64,000 nucleotides of DNA. Origin: Yamagishiella unicocca (taxonomy: Eukaryota > Chlorophyta > Chlorophyceae > Chlamydomonadales > Volvocaceae). The stretch covers positions 1 through 64,000 of the forward strand of contig BDSL01000036.1 in NCBI GenBank assembly GCA_003116995.1. The letters are read 5' to 3'. A program made the translations under genes and the position numbers. The notes under the pieces are model-generated. The model did no database searches, was not told the DNA's origin, and saw only the letters and a program-made list of their open reading frames with translations. This document shows positions 54,835 through 64,000 of the stretch, in pieces. Positions within the stretch are counted from its first letter, which is position 1. The number at the start of each line of letters is the position of its first letter.

Positions 54835-57800
54835 TCACAGCTCGCGCCTCCGCAGTTCGCTGCTGTAGCCTCGCTGATACTCGCGCATCAGCCGCTCCTC
54901 CAGGCGGCTCTTGGAATGCAGCTGCAGGTCCAGAGTCGAGTCCTGCAGCACCACCCACCCACCCCACCCCGCACACAGCATGTTCATTACTCATATCATT
55001 ACTCATGTCCAATACTCAGGGTCATTACTCACTGTCATTATTCATGGTCATTATTCATGGTCATTTCTCATGGTCATTACTTTTGTGCATCACACCAGCA
55101 CACGCAAACCCATGTAAGCCCGCACCCGCCCAACCCACCTGCAGGATCGCGATGAACTCAGCTCCCCGCATCCTGGCCCGCCCCCTGCTCTGGCGCAGCT
55201 GGATGCCCGTGGCTGCCGCGTTGTAGCGCACCACGAACTCGCAGGAGGGCACGTCCAGTCCCTCCTCCGCAGCTGAGGTGGCAATCAGGACCTTGCGACC
55301 GGGGGCCTGCGCGCGGCGGCAGTAGCAGCAGCAGCAGTATCAGCAGCAATAGCAATAGCAGCAGGAGCAGCAGCAGCAGCAGTCGCGAACGGGTAAATCC
55401 GGTCCTTTGTAATGTTTAATCGTTTCCTCCGTCCCCCAGTCATCTAAACAACCCCGCAACCACGCATATAGTTTATAACGAATCAACAAAAAAGACCCCA
55501 AAACCCGTAATGGTATATTCCGCAACACCGCAGACGGGCCCGCCCCACGGGTCTTCCTCGAATGCCTCCCCGCCAAAAAAGCAATCACCAGCTTTGGACC
55601 CAATTACCTCATCGGCCACCCGTACGTCCCTGACTGAACCCCAAACAACTATAAAAGCCGCGCCCAATACGAATCCAATGTAAACTCGCACCTAAAAACA
55701 AACGCTGCGAAACTTTATAACCACACACGTTTCCCAACATACAGCTACGCCGCCGACGTCCACGACGACCACCCAACGAAACAAAATTCCGGCCCAGAGC
55801 GACCTGACCGTAAGTCCACTCCCGCTCGCGGTTGCGCATGTCTTCTGATCTCCTCACAAACGACCGGAAGCATCTCTTGCGCAGAAAATACGGTACACGC
55901 GCCAAGAACCTGCACGCGCGACCGCGCGACCGAGAACCGCCGCCAACCCGACAACTCGCGCTGTCACGCAGCACCTAGCCAGGTACACCGTCCTAAATCG
56001 CGATGTCTCACAGCATAGAGACCTTCGCTTATCATAGCCATAATCTTGTACCCGCGCAACCATGAACGTCGAATGCCTGATATATGTCAAGAACCCGCAT
56101 ACATTTGGGACAAACTCTTGTCCCGCAAATAAACCATGACGCCTTAATACATTACAACAAAACGGACTAAAGCGCTCCACACTCCGCCTCCCGATCCAAC
56201 GCAGACACTGAACAGCCACCAGGACGCTGACCCAGCCCATCACCTACGACTACCGCTATTCGTCACTCCGACCGAATGTAAGTCCACGCCGTGAACAGAA
56301 CTCCGAGGGCAGGGTTGCGTTGGGAACTGGGTTGCACTTGCATACGGCACTTGTGCTAAAGTCACCTGATGAGGCCCTATGGCAAGGCCGAAACGCGTCG
56401 TGACGTGCCTTGCCCCCGCACTGTGCATATGTATTGCTTGGCACCTTGCACACCTCCCATGCCCTTTGCCCACTCCCTTTGCTACCTTTACCCTACTTAG
56501 ATACCCAGATCGTCCCGTTAGTACCTTTACCCTTTCTGTACGTTTCACTTAGTAAACCCGAACAATGTTTCACTTAGTAACCCAAGCATGTTTACATGCA
56601 GCACTCATCTGATCAATCACTAAACCCGCGCTTTTTCGTGCACACCCGGCCCCACCCCGACGAGAATACGTGTCTCAAAACCATTAACAGCAGTCGCGAA
56701 CGAGTAAATCCGCAAGCTACTCCGGTCCTTTGTAACGTTTCACCGTTTCCTCCGTCCCGGAGTCATCTAAACAACCCCGCAACCACGCATATAGTTTATA
56801 ACGAATCAACAAAAAAATACCCAAAAACCCGTAATGGTATATTCCGCAACACCGCAGACGGGCCCGCCCCACGGGTCTCCCTCGAAAGCCTCCCCGCCAA
56901 AAAAGTCAATCACCAGCTTTGGATCCAATTGTACGCCCCAGACTGAACCCCAAACAACTATAAAAGCCGCGCCCAATACCAATCCAAAGTAAACCCGGGA
57001 AACGTGTGTGGTTGTGTGATTTGGCAGCGTTTGTTCTTTAGGTGCGGGTTTACTTTGGGTTGGTATTGGGCGCGGCTTTTATAGTTGTTTGGGGTTCAGT
57101 CTGGGGTATGTAAGGTCTCCGGTCTGTATCGCGGGTATGTGTACCAGCCAAGCGCGTTCGCGCGGTTTCCTCAGCTGGCGCTCTCTCACATCGCCCCACA
57201 TCTGCTGCCATACTTTTATAGGCAACCCAATTTCGTAACATGGACATGCTGCTATTCTTCTTGCGTTGTAAGGCGCTGTGAGTTGCGCTCGTCCGGCCCA
57301 CCTGCCCTAAGAAATGCCTGTTAGGGGTATCCATTATTTTGAACGGCCGTTCGCCGGGTTGCCGCCTGGCAGATGCAAAATTTACAGCGGGGCCTGTTAA
57401 TCTGCGGGTGAAAACATCGCAAAATGATCGGGACACAGCAGCCGCGAACGGCCGGGTTGCCCGTTCGCGGCTGCTGTGTCCCGATCATTTTGCGATGTTT
57501 TTACCCGCAGGTTAACAGGCCCCGCTGTAAATTTTGTGTACTGGGGCCAAGCGGGAATGCCGCCCGTCTCAGCTGTTGCTCCGGCCACTATGTTCGGCAT
57601 CGACGGTAGAATATACGGGCTCGGTGTGCGTAGTGCACGGACTCGGCTCATTTCACATACGATCTCAGCTTTTTTAAGCAGGTCATGGCATGACGAGCAT
57701 CCTCTGCGCGGCCTCCCGGCGTTCGATTGTAATTTTGCCTATTAGGGGTCTCCATTCTTCATTCTGCCAGGTGGCTTTGCGTTCCGTCTGTGCTGCTCGT

Positions 57801-60800
57801 CCAACCCGTGTACACACGCTAAATTCGGCATCGGCGGTAGTTTTATACGAGCTCGTCTGGGGCCACCTCCCTTGTAACTCTCACATTCTGGCGGCTAAGC
57901 ATACGGCCTTCCTTCAGGAGGCCTGGGAGGTTCCCCTCCCCCCGGCGGCCCTGGCCTCGGCCCTCCTGTTTCGGGTGCAGGCTGGGGCCCCAGGGGGGCG
58001 CATGCCGCTGGTGCGGGTGTGTGCAGCGGTGACGGCCGATTTCTGGTCCCGCTGCCTCAGTGTGTTTGCCAAGCTGGGGCTGGCCCCCCGCGGGTGGGGG
58101 GCCGTCCCGTCCGACCCCTTCCTCGCCGCGGGGCAGGTGGTCTTCATTGGCCGCCCGGGGCCGGGGGGCTGCCCGATGGTTGACCCGGCTGCGGTTTTGT
58201 GGGTGACTTCGGGTTGTGGGGCCTGGGGCCCCCGTTCTGCGGTCGCGCTCCTGCTCGCGTCTCGCTGCCGGCTTGGTGCAGGTGGTTCGTGTCTTCTGGA
58301 CATGGTTGCGTTTCTCCCCGTGCTTTGAGTTGTGCGTGCTACCTTCTCCGTGTCTTCGTTTTTGGCTGTGTTTGGCTTTTGCCCCTTCCCGGCCGGCGGG
58401 CTCTCTTGCCCAGTGGTCTGTGTCGTGGTCTGGCCCATCGGGCCGCCTGGTTGCGCTTCCGCTCTCGGAGGTGCTCAACCTCCATTGCAACTCTCGCATT
58501 CTGCTTAACAAAATTCCCGCCCAGAGCGACCTGACCGTAAGTCCACTCCCGCTCACGCAGCGCGGCGCTGCCTGTCTTCTGATCTCCTCATAAACGACCG
58601 GAAGCATCTCTTGCGCAGAAAATACGGTACACGCGCCAAGAGCCTGCACGCGCGACCCGCACGACTGAGAACCGCCGCCACCCCGACAACTCGCGCTGTC
58701 ACGCAGCACCTAGCCAGGTACGCCGACCTAAATCGCGATGTCTCACAGCATAGAGACCTTCGCTTATCATAGCCATAATCCTGTACCCGCGCAGCCATAA
58801 ACGTTGAACGACGCATGCCTGATATATGTCACAAACATGCATATGAGCCAAACTCTTGTCCCGCAAATGAACCATGACCCTTTGAAACACTACAACAAAA
58901 CGGACTAAAGCGCTCCACACTCCGCCTCCCGATCCAACGCAGACACTGAACAGCCACCAGGACGCTGACCCAGCCCATCACCTACGACTACCGCTATTCG
59001 TCACTCCGACCGCATGCAAGTCCACGCCATAAGCAGAACTCCGAGGGCAGGGTTGCATTGGCAACTGGGTTGCACTTGCATACGGCACTTGTGCTAAAGT
59101 CACCTGATGAGGCCCTTTGGCAAGGCTGAAACGCGTCGTAACGTGCCTTGCCCCCGCACTGTGCATATGTATTGCTTGGCACCTTGCACACCTCGCATGC
59201 CCTTTGCCCACTCCGTTTCCTACTTTTCGAACTTTACCCTATTTAGATACCCAGATCTTTCCGTTAGTACCTTCCTTTCTGTATGTTCACTTAGTAAACC
59301 CGAACAACTTTCGGCTCGTGCATGTTTACATGCATCACTTTATCTGAAAGATGACTAAACCCGCGCTTTTCCGTGCACACCCGGCCCCACCCCGACGAGA
59401 CTACGTGTCTTAAACAATTACCAGCCGCGTGGGACGTGAAGGGTGGCAGCTGCTGCTGCTGCCGTGTTCGTTATCTGCCCCAGCCGCCCAGCTCAGCAAC
59501 CTCGACGACGTACCTTGAAGCGCAGCATCGCTCGCTGCTGCGCGGCGGCCCCCATGCCCCTGCTGGCGCGGTCCTTCTCCCCGGGCAGGCAGTCCGCGGT
59601 GGTGGCGTTGGTGGTGTTGGACTGCCCCACCAGCTCCAACACCTGGGCGCCAGCAGGCGGCGGGCGGCCGGGCAGGCGGGAGGGATCGGCACAATGCAGG
59701 GGGGGCATGATGCAGGGGGTAACACAGTGCAGGGGGCGGAACGATGCAAGGGGGGGCCACGACCACGTAAGATGCCAGATGCCAGATGGCCAGTGCACGA
59801 GTCACTGGGAGTTGCAGCGAGGGCAGCTTGAGGTCGCTACACCCCCTGCCCCACATCACGAGCCAGGCAGCCCACCTGCATCCCCTGGAGCTGCTGGGTG
59901 CGCCGGAGCAGGTCCGATAGGTGGAACACGGCCTGTACGACAGTAGTACGACGGCGCCGGCGCCGGCGCGGGAGTTGGGTGGTAGGTGGGCGTGCTAGGG
60001 CGTGGTGTGTGTTGGGCGGCGGCCAGGGTATATATACGTCACGTGCTCAAGCCGCAGGAGACTTCATTTCCCCCACCCCACTCCCGCCTTCATCTTCCCC
60101 ACCCCACTCCCGCCCCCGACCCGCCGATCTACCTGCCGAGTCCTCACGAACACCACTCCGTGGAAGCTGTCGCGGGAGGCGTAGCCCTGGTGTGCGGCGA
60201 GGGGGGGAAGGCAGCGCGTGAGGCCGGAGGGCCAGGGCAGCGGTGGTGGCAGCCGGCTCGGCGGCCGCAAAGAGCAGCCGGGCAGCGACAGGGTGCATGC
60301 ACCGACCCACCGACCCGCACCTGCAGATACTCCACCAACGCTGAGAACTTGGGAAAGGTGCCCTCCTGTAGTGATTTGCAGGCAGGGGCGGGGGGGCAGG
60401 GGGCCAGGGGAAGCCAGGGGCGAGGGGAGGGGACAGGATGGCAGGCCATCCGGTTATGCAGCCCGCAGGAGGACACCGGTAGATCAGCACCGGGGGTTCC
60501 AGTTGCTGACGCCGAGCACGAGAGAAGACCTCGGCCTCCGGCTGGTGATCGTAAAAATGCGCACCAGCAGGCAACCGCATGGGGGCTGCGCGCCCTACGC
60601 CGTACAATAGCCGTACACCGTACGTACCGCAGGGTCCCCCGGGGCGAAGCACTGGCGCACGTGGCGGCCATCGTCGCCGTACAGCAGGTCCCCCACCGGG
60701 CTGGCGACCTCCGCGTCGCTGCCGTGCGCCTACAAGACAACCCAGCAGCTGAAGTAAATTCAGACCCAGGGGCCGGGCCACATTCCATCCATCAGCGGGA

Positions 60801-63800
60801 ATTCCCCCCCATTCCGAAGGCCACATTCCACCCATCAGCGGGGACTTTCCCCTGTTCCGAGGGCCACATTCCGCCCATCAGCGGCGATTCCCCCCTGTCC
60901 CGGGGGCCGGGGGGTGTTCTGTCGCCTGCCGCAAAACCCCACGCGCGCTCGTGTCACGGCGCTCACTGCCAGCAGCTGCGCCACCCAGTACGACGCTCGT
61001 ACAGTGACGTCACCGCACGAGTTGGGCCGCGGCAGGCTCGTGGCCTCGTTCTCCTCGCGGGTCTTGGTGGCGCGGCCCGAGCGGCGAGCGGCGGTGAGGG
61101 CCCGCAGGTCCGACAGGACCTGCGGCTCAGGCTGACCAGGGGCCGACCCGTGGGTCGCCTGCTCGGTTGCATCCGCAAGTTTGCCGGCAGGCGTATCCCA
61201 AACATTGGCCTGCGGATGGGTTTAGGGTGGCGGATGCTTACACGCACACACGGCTGGCACGCGCAGCAGGCGGCAGGAACCGGCCGTACAGTACAAAATC
61301 GCATGCATGGGGGTCCACAGCGAAACCACCGCATGGCCGCTCCTCCGCTGCCCGCACCTGTGAAAGGCAACGAGGCGAGCGATGGGGACATGGGGTACTC
61401 CACCAAGGCCTCCAGTACGGTAGGATGAAGCCCCCAACAGCCGTCCAACCGCCTCCCAACCACCTCCCAACCACCTGGCGCCCCGCCGCGAATCCTTCCG
61501 CCCGCAGCTCCTCGCGGCACACCGCCGCCGCCTTGCGGACCAGGTACGGCAGCACGCCCTCGTACCCCACGTCGTCAGCCACGTCAGCGGCCTGCGGATC
61601 GGGGAGGGGGCGGGGAAGGGCGGGGAAGAGCGGGGAAGGGCGAGGAAGGGCGAGGGGAACTGGGTATGTGGCGGTGCGCTTCCTACGCAGCCATTGTGCC
61701 TCGTGAAAAAACCACGCCTCCGCCTGCAAGTGCTCGTACGTGTACCCACTACCCCCACAGCCTGCCTACGGACTACCGTAGGTGTCAAGTTTCTCACCTG
61801 CCTATTCACCCACAAACGGAGTGAGTCCCCCCCACCCTCGCAACCCTTCGAGCCGGGCCTCATCGGAGCCCTCCTAGCCCCGGAAAAGGGGTGACCACGT
61901 GCGCTGGACGAGCAGCCGGCGGTCGCCGGCCCCACTGGACGAGCAGCCGGTCGCCGGCCCCACCGCACCTTGCACGCGATGTCCATCAGGCGGCATGTGA
62001 GGTCCAGGCGGGAGCAGCCGTACCGGGCGGCGAAGGCGCGAGCCAGCGCGGTCCACTGCAACAAATGGGAGGGCGCGAAAGGTGGTGGCAGCGCAAAAAG
62101 GTACAAGCGCACAGGTACAAGGGGTACAAGGGGTACACGGTCGCACCGGGCGGACGGGGAGACATGCCACGTACCAACTAGGGGAATGAAACGGCGCACC
62201 GATACGTACGCCGTACGGCTGGCCTCGGATCCAACTCCCATTGCGGTTTTTCGTTTGTTGTGGATAAGAATGATAAAATACCAAATACCCATAATAATGA
62301 TAATATCAAATACCGAAGACGTTACAGCGTCTTCAAGCCCGGGCGAATCCATGACATGTGCGACAACTGACAACTGACAACTGACAAGTATGAGTTTCTT
62401 CGCCACCCCACCACCCTATGGCGCCAAGCCACACGAGCCTCACCACCGGCCGGGGCCCACCTGCAAGAGCTGCTGCACCCTGCTGGAGACCATCTCCTCG
62501 CCGTACTGCCGGGTGCCGCTGCGGCAAACGGCCACCGCGGCAGCCAGGCCCTGCGGACCAACACGGGTGCCCCAATGCCGTCAGCTCCATACATGGAGGG
62601 CCGGCCTTGGCGCTGCCTGAGTCTACAGCCCCGACACATACAATCCGTGAAGCGCGTGCTGTGGTGCTCGCCGTGTGGTGCCCCCAGCTTCACTGCGCGT
62701 CCTCTGTCATTTGGTAGCAGTAGAACCCTAAACCCCTAAACCCCACCCACCTCACGAAGCGCCGCCGCCTCAGCGACGGCGACGCTGCCCTCAGCCCTTA
62801 GGCTGTGACCAGCGGCTGCGTCCCTGCCTGTGGATCAAGAGGGGGGGCATTGGCAGCGGTTAGGTGACATACAACAACAACTGCTACCGCCACCAGTGGT
62901 AGGGTGTCCGGTGGGGCTGCGGGGGCTGCGGGGGGTACCCCCGCCTACCCATCAGCTGGCGCCCGGCTCAGCTGGCGGAAGCTGCCGCACACATGCCGCA
63001 CCAGGCACACACGCACGGAGTGCTGGCGGCGGCGGCGGCAGCGCAAAGATGCCGCCTCTCCTGTCGTGCGTACCCGGGGAACTCAAGAGGGGAATACCCA
63101 CTGGCAGTCCCCTTCCTAAATCGTTTTATCCCAAACCCCGTCCACGGGCAAGCCATGCATATGCTCTCATGGCAGTCCCTGCGGCCGGCGCCTCGGACCA
63201 CACGCCGGTGAGGGCTCACTGATGCGCTCCGCCAACCCCACGGCGAAGTCCTGCGGTAGGGCGGCAGGTGGGGAGAGGTAGGGGGGGGTGCGCTTGGGGG
63301 GCAGCCCGGGCAGCAGCAAGGAAGGCGGCGAATGGAGAAGGCCTGCAGCAGCCGGCAACGTCCGCAGCCGGACTCACCCCACCCACCCCCCACCTGCAGC
63401 CTAACCGGCTTCCCAGTCCACGCGCTTTCCTCCACCCATCGCCCACCTGCAGCCGCTCCGCCAGGCGGCGGTCCTCGTCCCTGGCCGGCACCGGCACCTC
63501 CCGCTCCAGGGGCTGCGGCAGCACCCGCTCCAGGGATGGCTCCTCCTCGGGGTCCAGCACGTGCAGCCGGGCGCCCAGGCGGGACAGCAGCACCACCATG
63601 TCAGCCTCGAGGCTGGCCTGGGGGGGGAGGGGTTACATAAGAGAACCGGTAACTCGACATGGGAATTGTAGTGGGTGCATAGCCTGGGGGAGGGGGGAAG
63701 GGGGTTTGATAAGAGAATCCGCGAAGGGGAGGGGGGGAGGGGGGAGGGGGACGGGACGCCTCCACAGGTTTGCCATCCCAGTGCTCCAGCATGCGCCCAG

Positions 63801-64000
63801 AAACTAGGCTTTGTGTGTCCGCCGACCATGCGCGAACCGTCCTGTCCTTTTTGCGTCGACGGTTTTTATGCGCCCCCCCACTCCGCGTCACACCACGTGC
63901 GTACCGCCGTGGTCCTGCTGGCGGGAGAGGCAGTTACAGCCAGGATGCGGGGCCAGGCAGCAGTGGCGGCTGCGGCGGGCGGCTGCGACGGGAACAGGGC
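54835..64000 (-). CDS. Dicer/RIG-I-type superfamily 2 helicase lacking RNase III domains; 5' part outside window
   Basis: Exons from the right: 63905 to beyond 64000, 63447-63617, 63220-63250, 62949-63060, 62751-62802, 62461-62550, 61969-62055, 61475-61591, 60967-61119, 60628-60729, 60321-60365, 60133-60186, 59876-59932, 59514-59642, 55139-55306, 54835-54942. The fifteen complete exons give 491 residues plus a stop, in phase. Motif III is RILAVTASPAS. SLEADMVVLLSRLGARLHV fits the strand after it in Dicer helicases. FHGVVFVRTRQAVFHLSDLL begins helicase domain 2, and VGQSNTTNA is motif IV-like. IATSAAEEGLDVP is motif V, and QLRQSRGRARMRG is motif VI, the GRAR form of Dicer/RIG-I. The family binds dsRNA and hydrolyses ATP. 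The protein ends 36 codons after motif VI's exon, so no PAZ or RNase III can follow in this gene. The DEAD box itself lies beyond the window. Intron 55307-59513 (4.2 kb) is far longer than the others. Confidence 0.87.
54985..55082. repeat. ~14-bp tandem repeat (GGTCATTAYTCAT) in last helicase intron
   Basis: About seven degenerate copies fill half of the 54943-55138 intron. Confidence 0.9.
55316..55382. repeat. CAG/CAA microsatellite at start of the 4.2-kb helicase intron
   Basis: Interrupted runs of AGCAGC and AGCAAT lie about 10 nt downstream (plus-strand side) of exon 55139-55306, that is near the acceptor of that exon. The repeated intronic elements begin immediately after it. Confidence 0.85.
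55378..55735. repeat. Intronic repeat R, copy 1
   Basis: This starts CAGTCGCGAACGGGTAAATC and contains TATAGTTTATAACGAATCAA and AACTATAAAAGCCGCGCCCA. It is repeated in direct orientation at 56691-56996 with small indels. The TATAAAA context hints at a promoter-like segment of a mobile element, but no coding sequence follows. Confidence 0.85.
55781..56685. repeat. Intronic repeat D, copy 1 (~0.9 kb)
   Basis: From ACAAAATTCC to ACGTGTCTCAAAA, this matches 58508-59425 in direct orientation over its whole length with scattered substitutions and short indels. The frames in it are short and do not resemble a known protein. Confidence 0.9.
56691..56996. repeat. Intronic repeat R, copy 2
   Basis: Direct repeat of 55378-55735. 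Its last 61 bp form the left arm of the inverted repeat described at 56936-57106, so the repeat turns back on itself here. Confidence 0.85.
56936..57106. repeat. 61-bp inverted repeat with 49-nt spacer (hairpin 1)
   Basis: Arm 56936-56996 (CCCCAGACTGAACCCCAAAC onward) is the reverse complement of 57046-57106 with a single mismatch. The spacer also carries an inverted fragment of repeat R (AAACGTGTGTGG). A transcript through this intron would form a stem of about 61 bp. Confidence 0.93.
57376..57536. repeat. 76-bp inverted repeat with 9-nt loop (hairpin 2)
   Basis: Arm 57376-57451 (CAAAATTTACAGCGGGGCCT onward) pairs with 57461-57536 with two mismatches and loop CCGGGTTGC. RNA from either strand would fold into a nearly perfect stem, the shape of long algal small-RNA precursors. 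It may equally be a young inverted insertion inside a mobile element. Confidence 0.94.
57864..58503. repeat. ~0.6-kb segment bounded by 26-bp direct repeats
   Basis: ACCTCCCTTGTAACTCTCAC (57864) and ACCTCCATTGCAACTCTCGC (58478), each followed by ATTCTG, bracket very GC-rich DNA inside an otherwise AT-richer intron. A plus-strand frame ending at 58328 crosses it and encodes a protein-like stretch (LLFRVQAGAPGGRMPLVRV) that I do not recognise. It is possibly a fragment of a retroelement. Confidence 0.6.
58508..59425. repeat. Intronic repeat D, copy 2
   Basis: Direct repeat of 55781-56685. It ends 90 bp before exon 59514-59642, so the two D copies nearly bracket the inserted part of the giant intron. 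Confidence 0.9.
60777..60912. repeat. ~44-bp tandem repeat in a helicase intron
   Basis: Three copies of GGCCACATTCCRCCCATCAG followed by CGGGRATTYCCCC, ending about 55 bp before exon 60967-61119. In the coding direction it begins soon after that exon's donor. Confidence 0.9.
63628..63720 (-). repeat. Intronic dispersed repeat, copy 2 (pairs with 5165-5240)
   Basis: AAGAGAACCGGTAACTCGAC..ATTGTAGTGGGTGCATAG matches FkbM intron 1. It then continues to GATAAGAGAATCCGCGAAG, whose reverse complement resembles the CGCGGATTCTCTTA found at 6953 (FkbM intron 3) and 49990 (channel intron). In the helicase's own direction the repeat abuts the acceptor of exon 63447-63617. Confidence 0.72.

Noticed and set aside
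57690..58328. Possible protein-coding gene in the helicase intron
   Set aside because: The frame mixes repeat sequence with the GC island and shows no recognised domain; kept only as a repeat finding.
1..64000. CRISPR arrays, prophage or bacterial defence islands
   Set aside because: Tandem repeats present have no regular unique spacers, and all coding evidence is intron-bearing and eukaryotic.

Overview
The window reads as nuclear DNA of a green alga, most likely a volvocine chlorophyte (Chlamydomonas/Volvox relatives). The evidence is GC-rich DNA with short exons and many 100-500 bp introns bounded by GTGAGT/GTGCGT donors and GCAG acceptors, proteins swollen by Ala/Gly/Gln/Pro runs, a eukaryotic tRNA-Ser gene with internal A and B boxes, and several eukaryotic transposon types. 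I rebuilt the spliced genes by eye from splice sites and reading phase. In every multi-exon gene the listed exon phases close without a stop. No expression data or database search was available, so family names rest on visible motifs.

Layout. 1-1880: remains of a non-LTR retrotransposon (minus strand) ending about 20-40 bp from a tRNA-Ser(CGA) gene (1900-1980). 1981-4839: no recognisable gene. 4840-10059 (+): 13-exon FkbM-type methyltransferase gene with a large minisatellite in one intron. 10835-18169: a ~2.0 kb tandem duplication whose first copy is split by a 3,337-bp terminal-inverted-repeat transposon (12624-15960) with a perfect 9-bp target duplication. 18123-23669 (+): gene for a protein with two SnoaL/NTF2-like domains. 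24837-30571 and 32407-38604 (both minus): tandem pair of ABCG transporter genes, each 14 exons, with a small MITE family scattered through them. 41663-52529 or further (minus): very large six-transmembrane cation channel with a C-linker and a cyclic-nucleotide-binding-like domain, a non-canonical selectivity filter and a huge low-complexity C-terminus. 54835 to beyond 64000 (minus): helicase of the Dicer/RIG-I type that stops straight after the helicase core. Its 4.2-kb penultimate intron holds nested repeats and two long near-perfect hairpins.

No operon logic applies; these are separate eukaryotic genes. The connections visible are structural: recent tandem duplication (ABCG pair and the 2-kb unit), repeats shared between introns of unrelated genes (one family sits just downstream of 5' splice sites in sense orientation), and an RNA-helicase gene carrying potential dsRNA hairpins in its own intron. 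I found no CRISPR array, bacterial-type defence locus or prophage.
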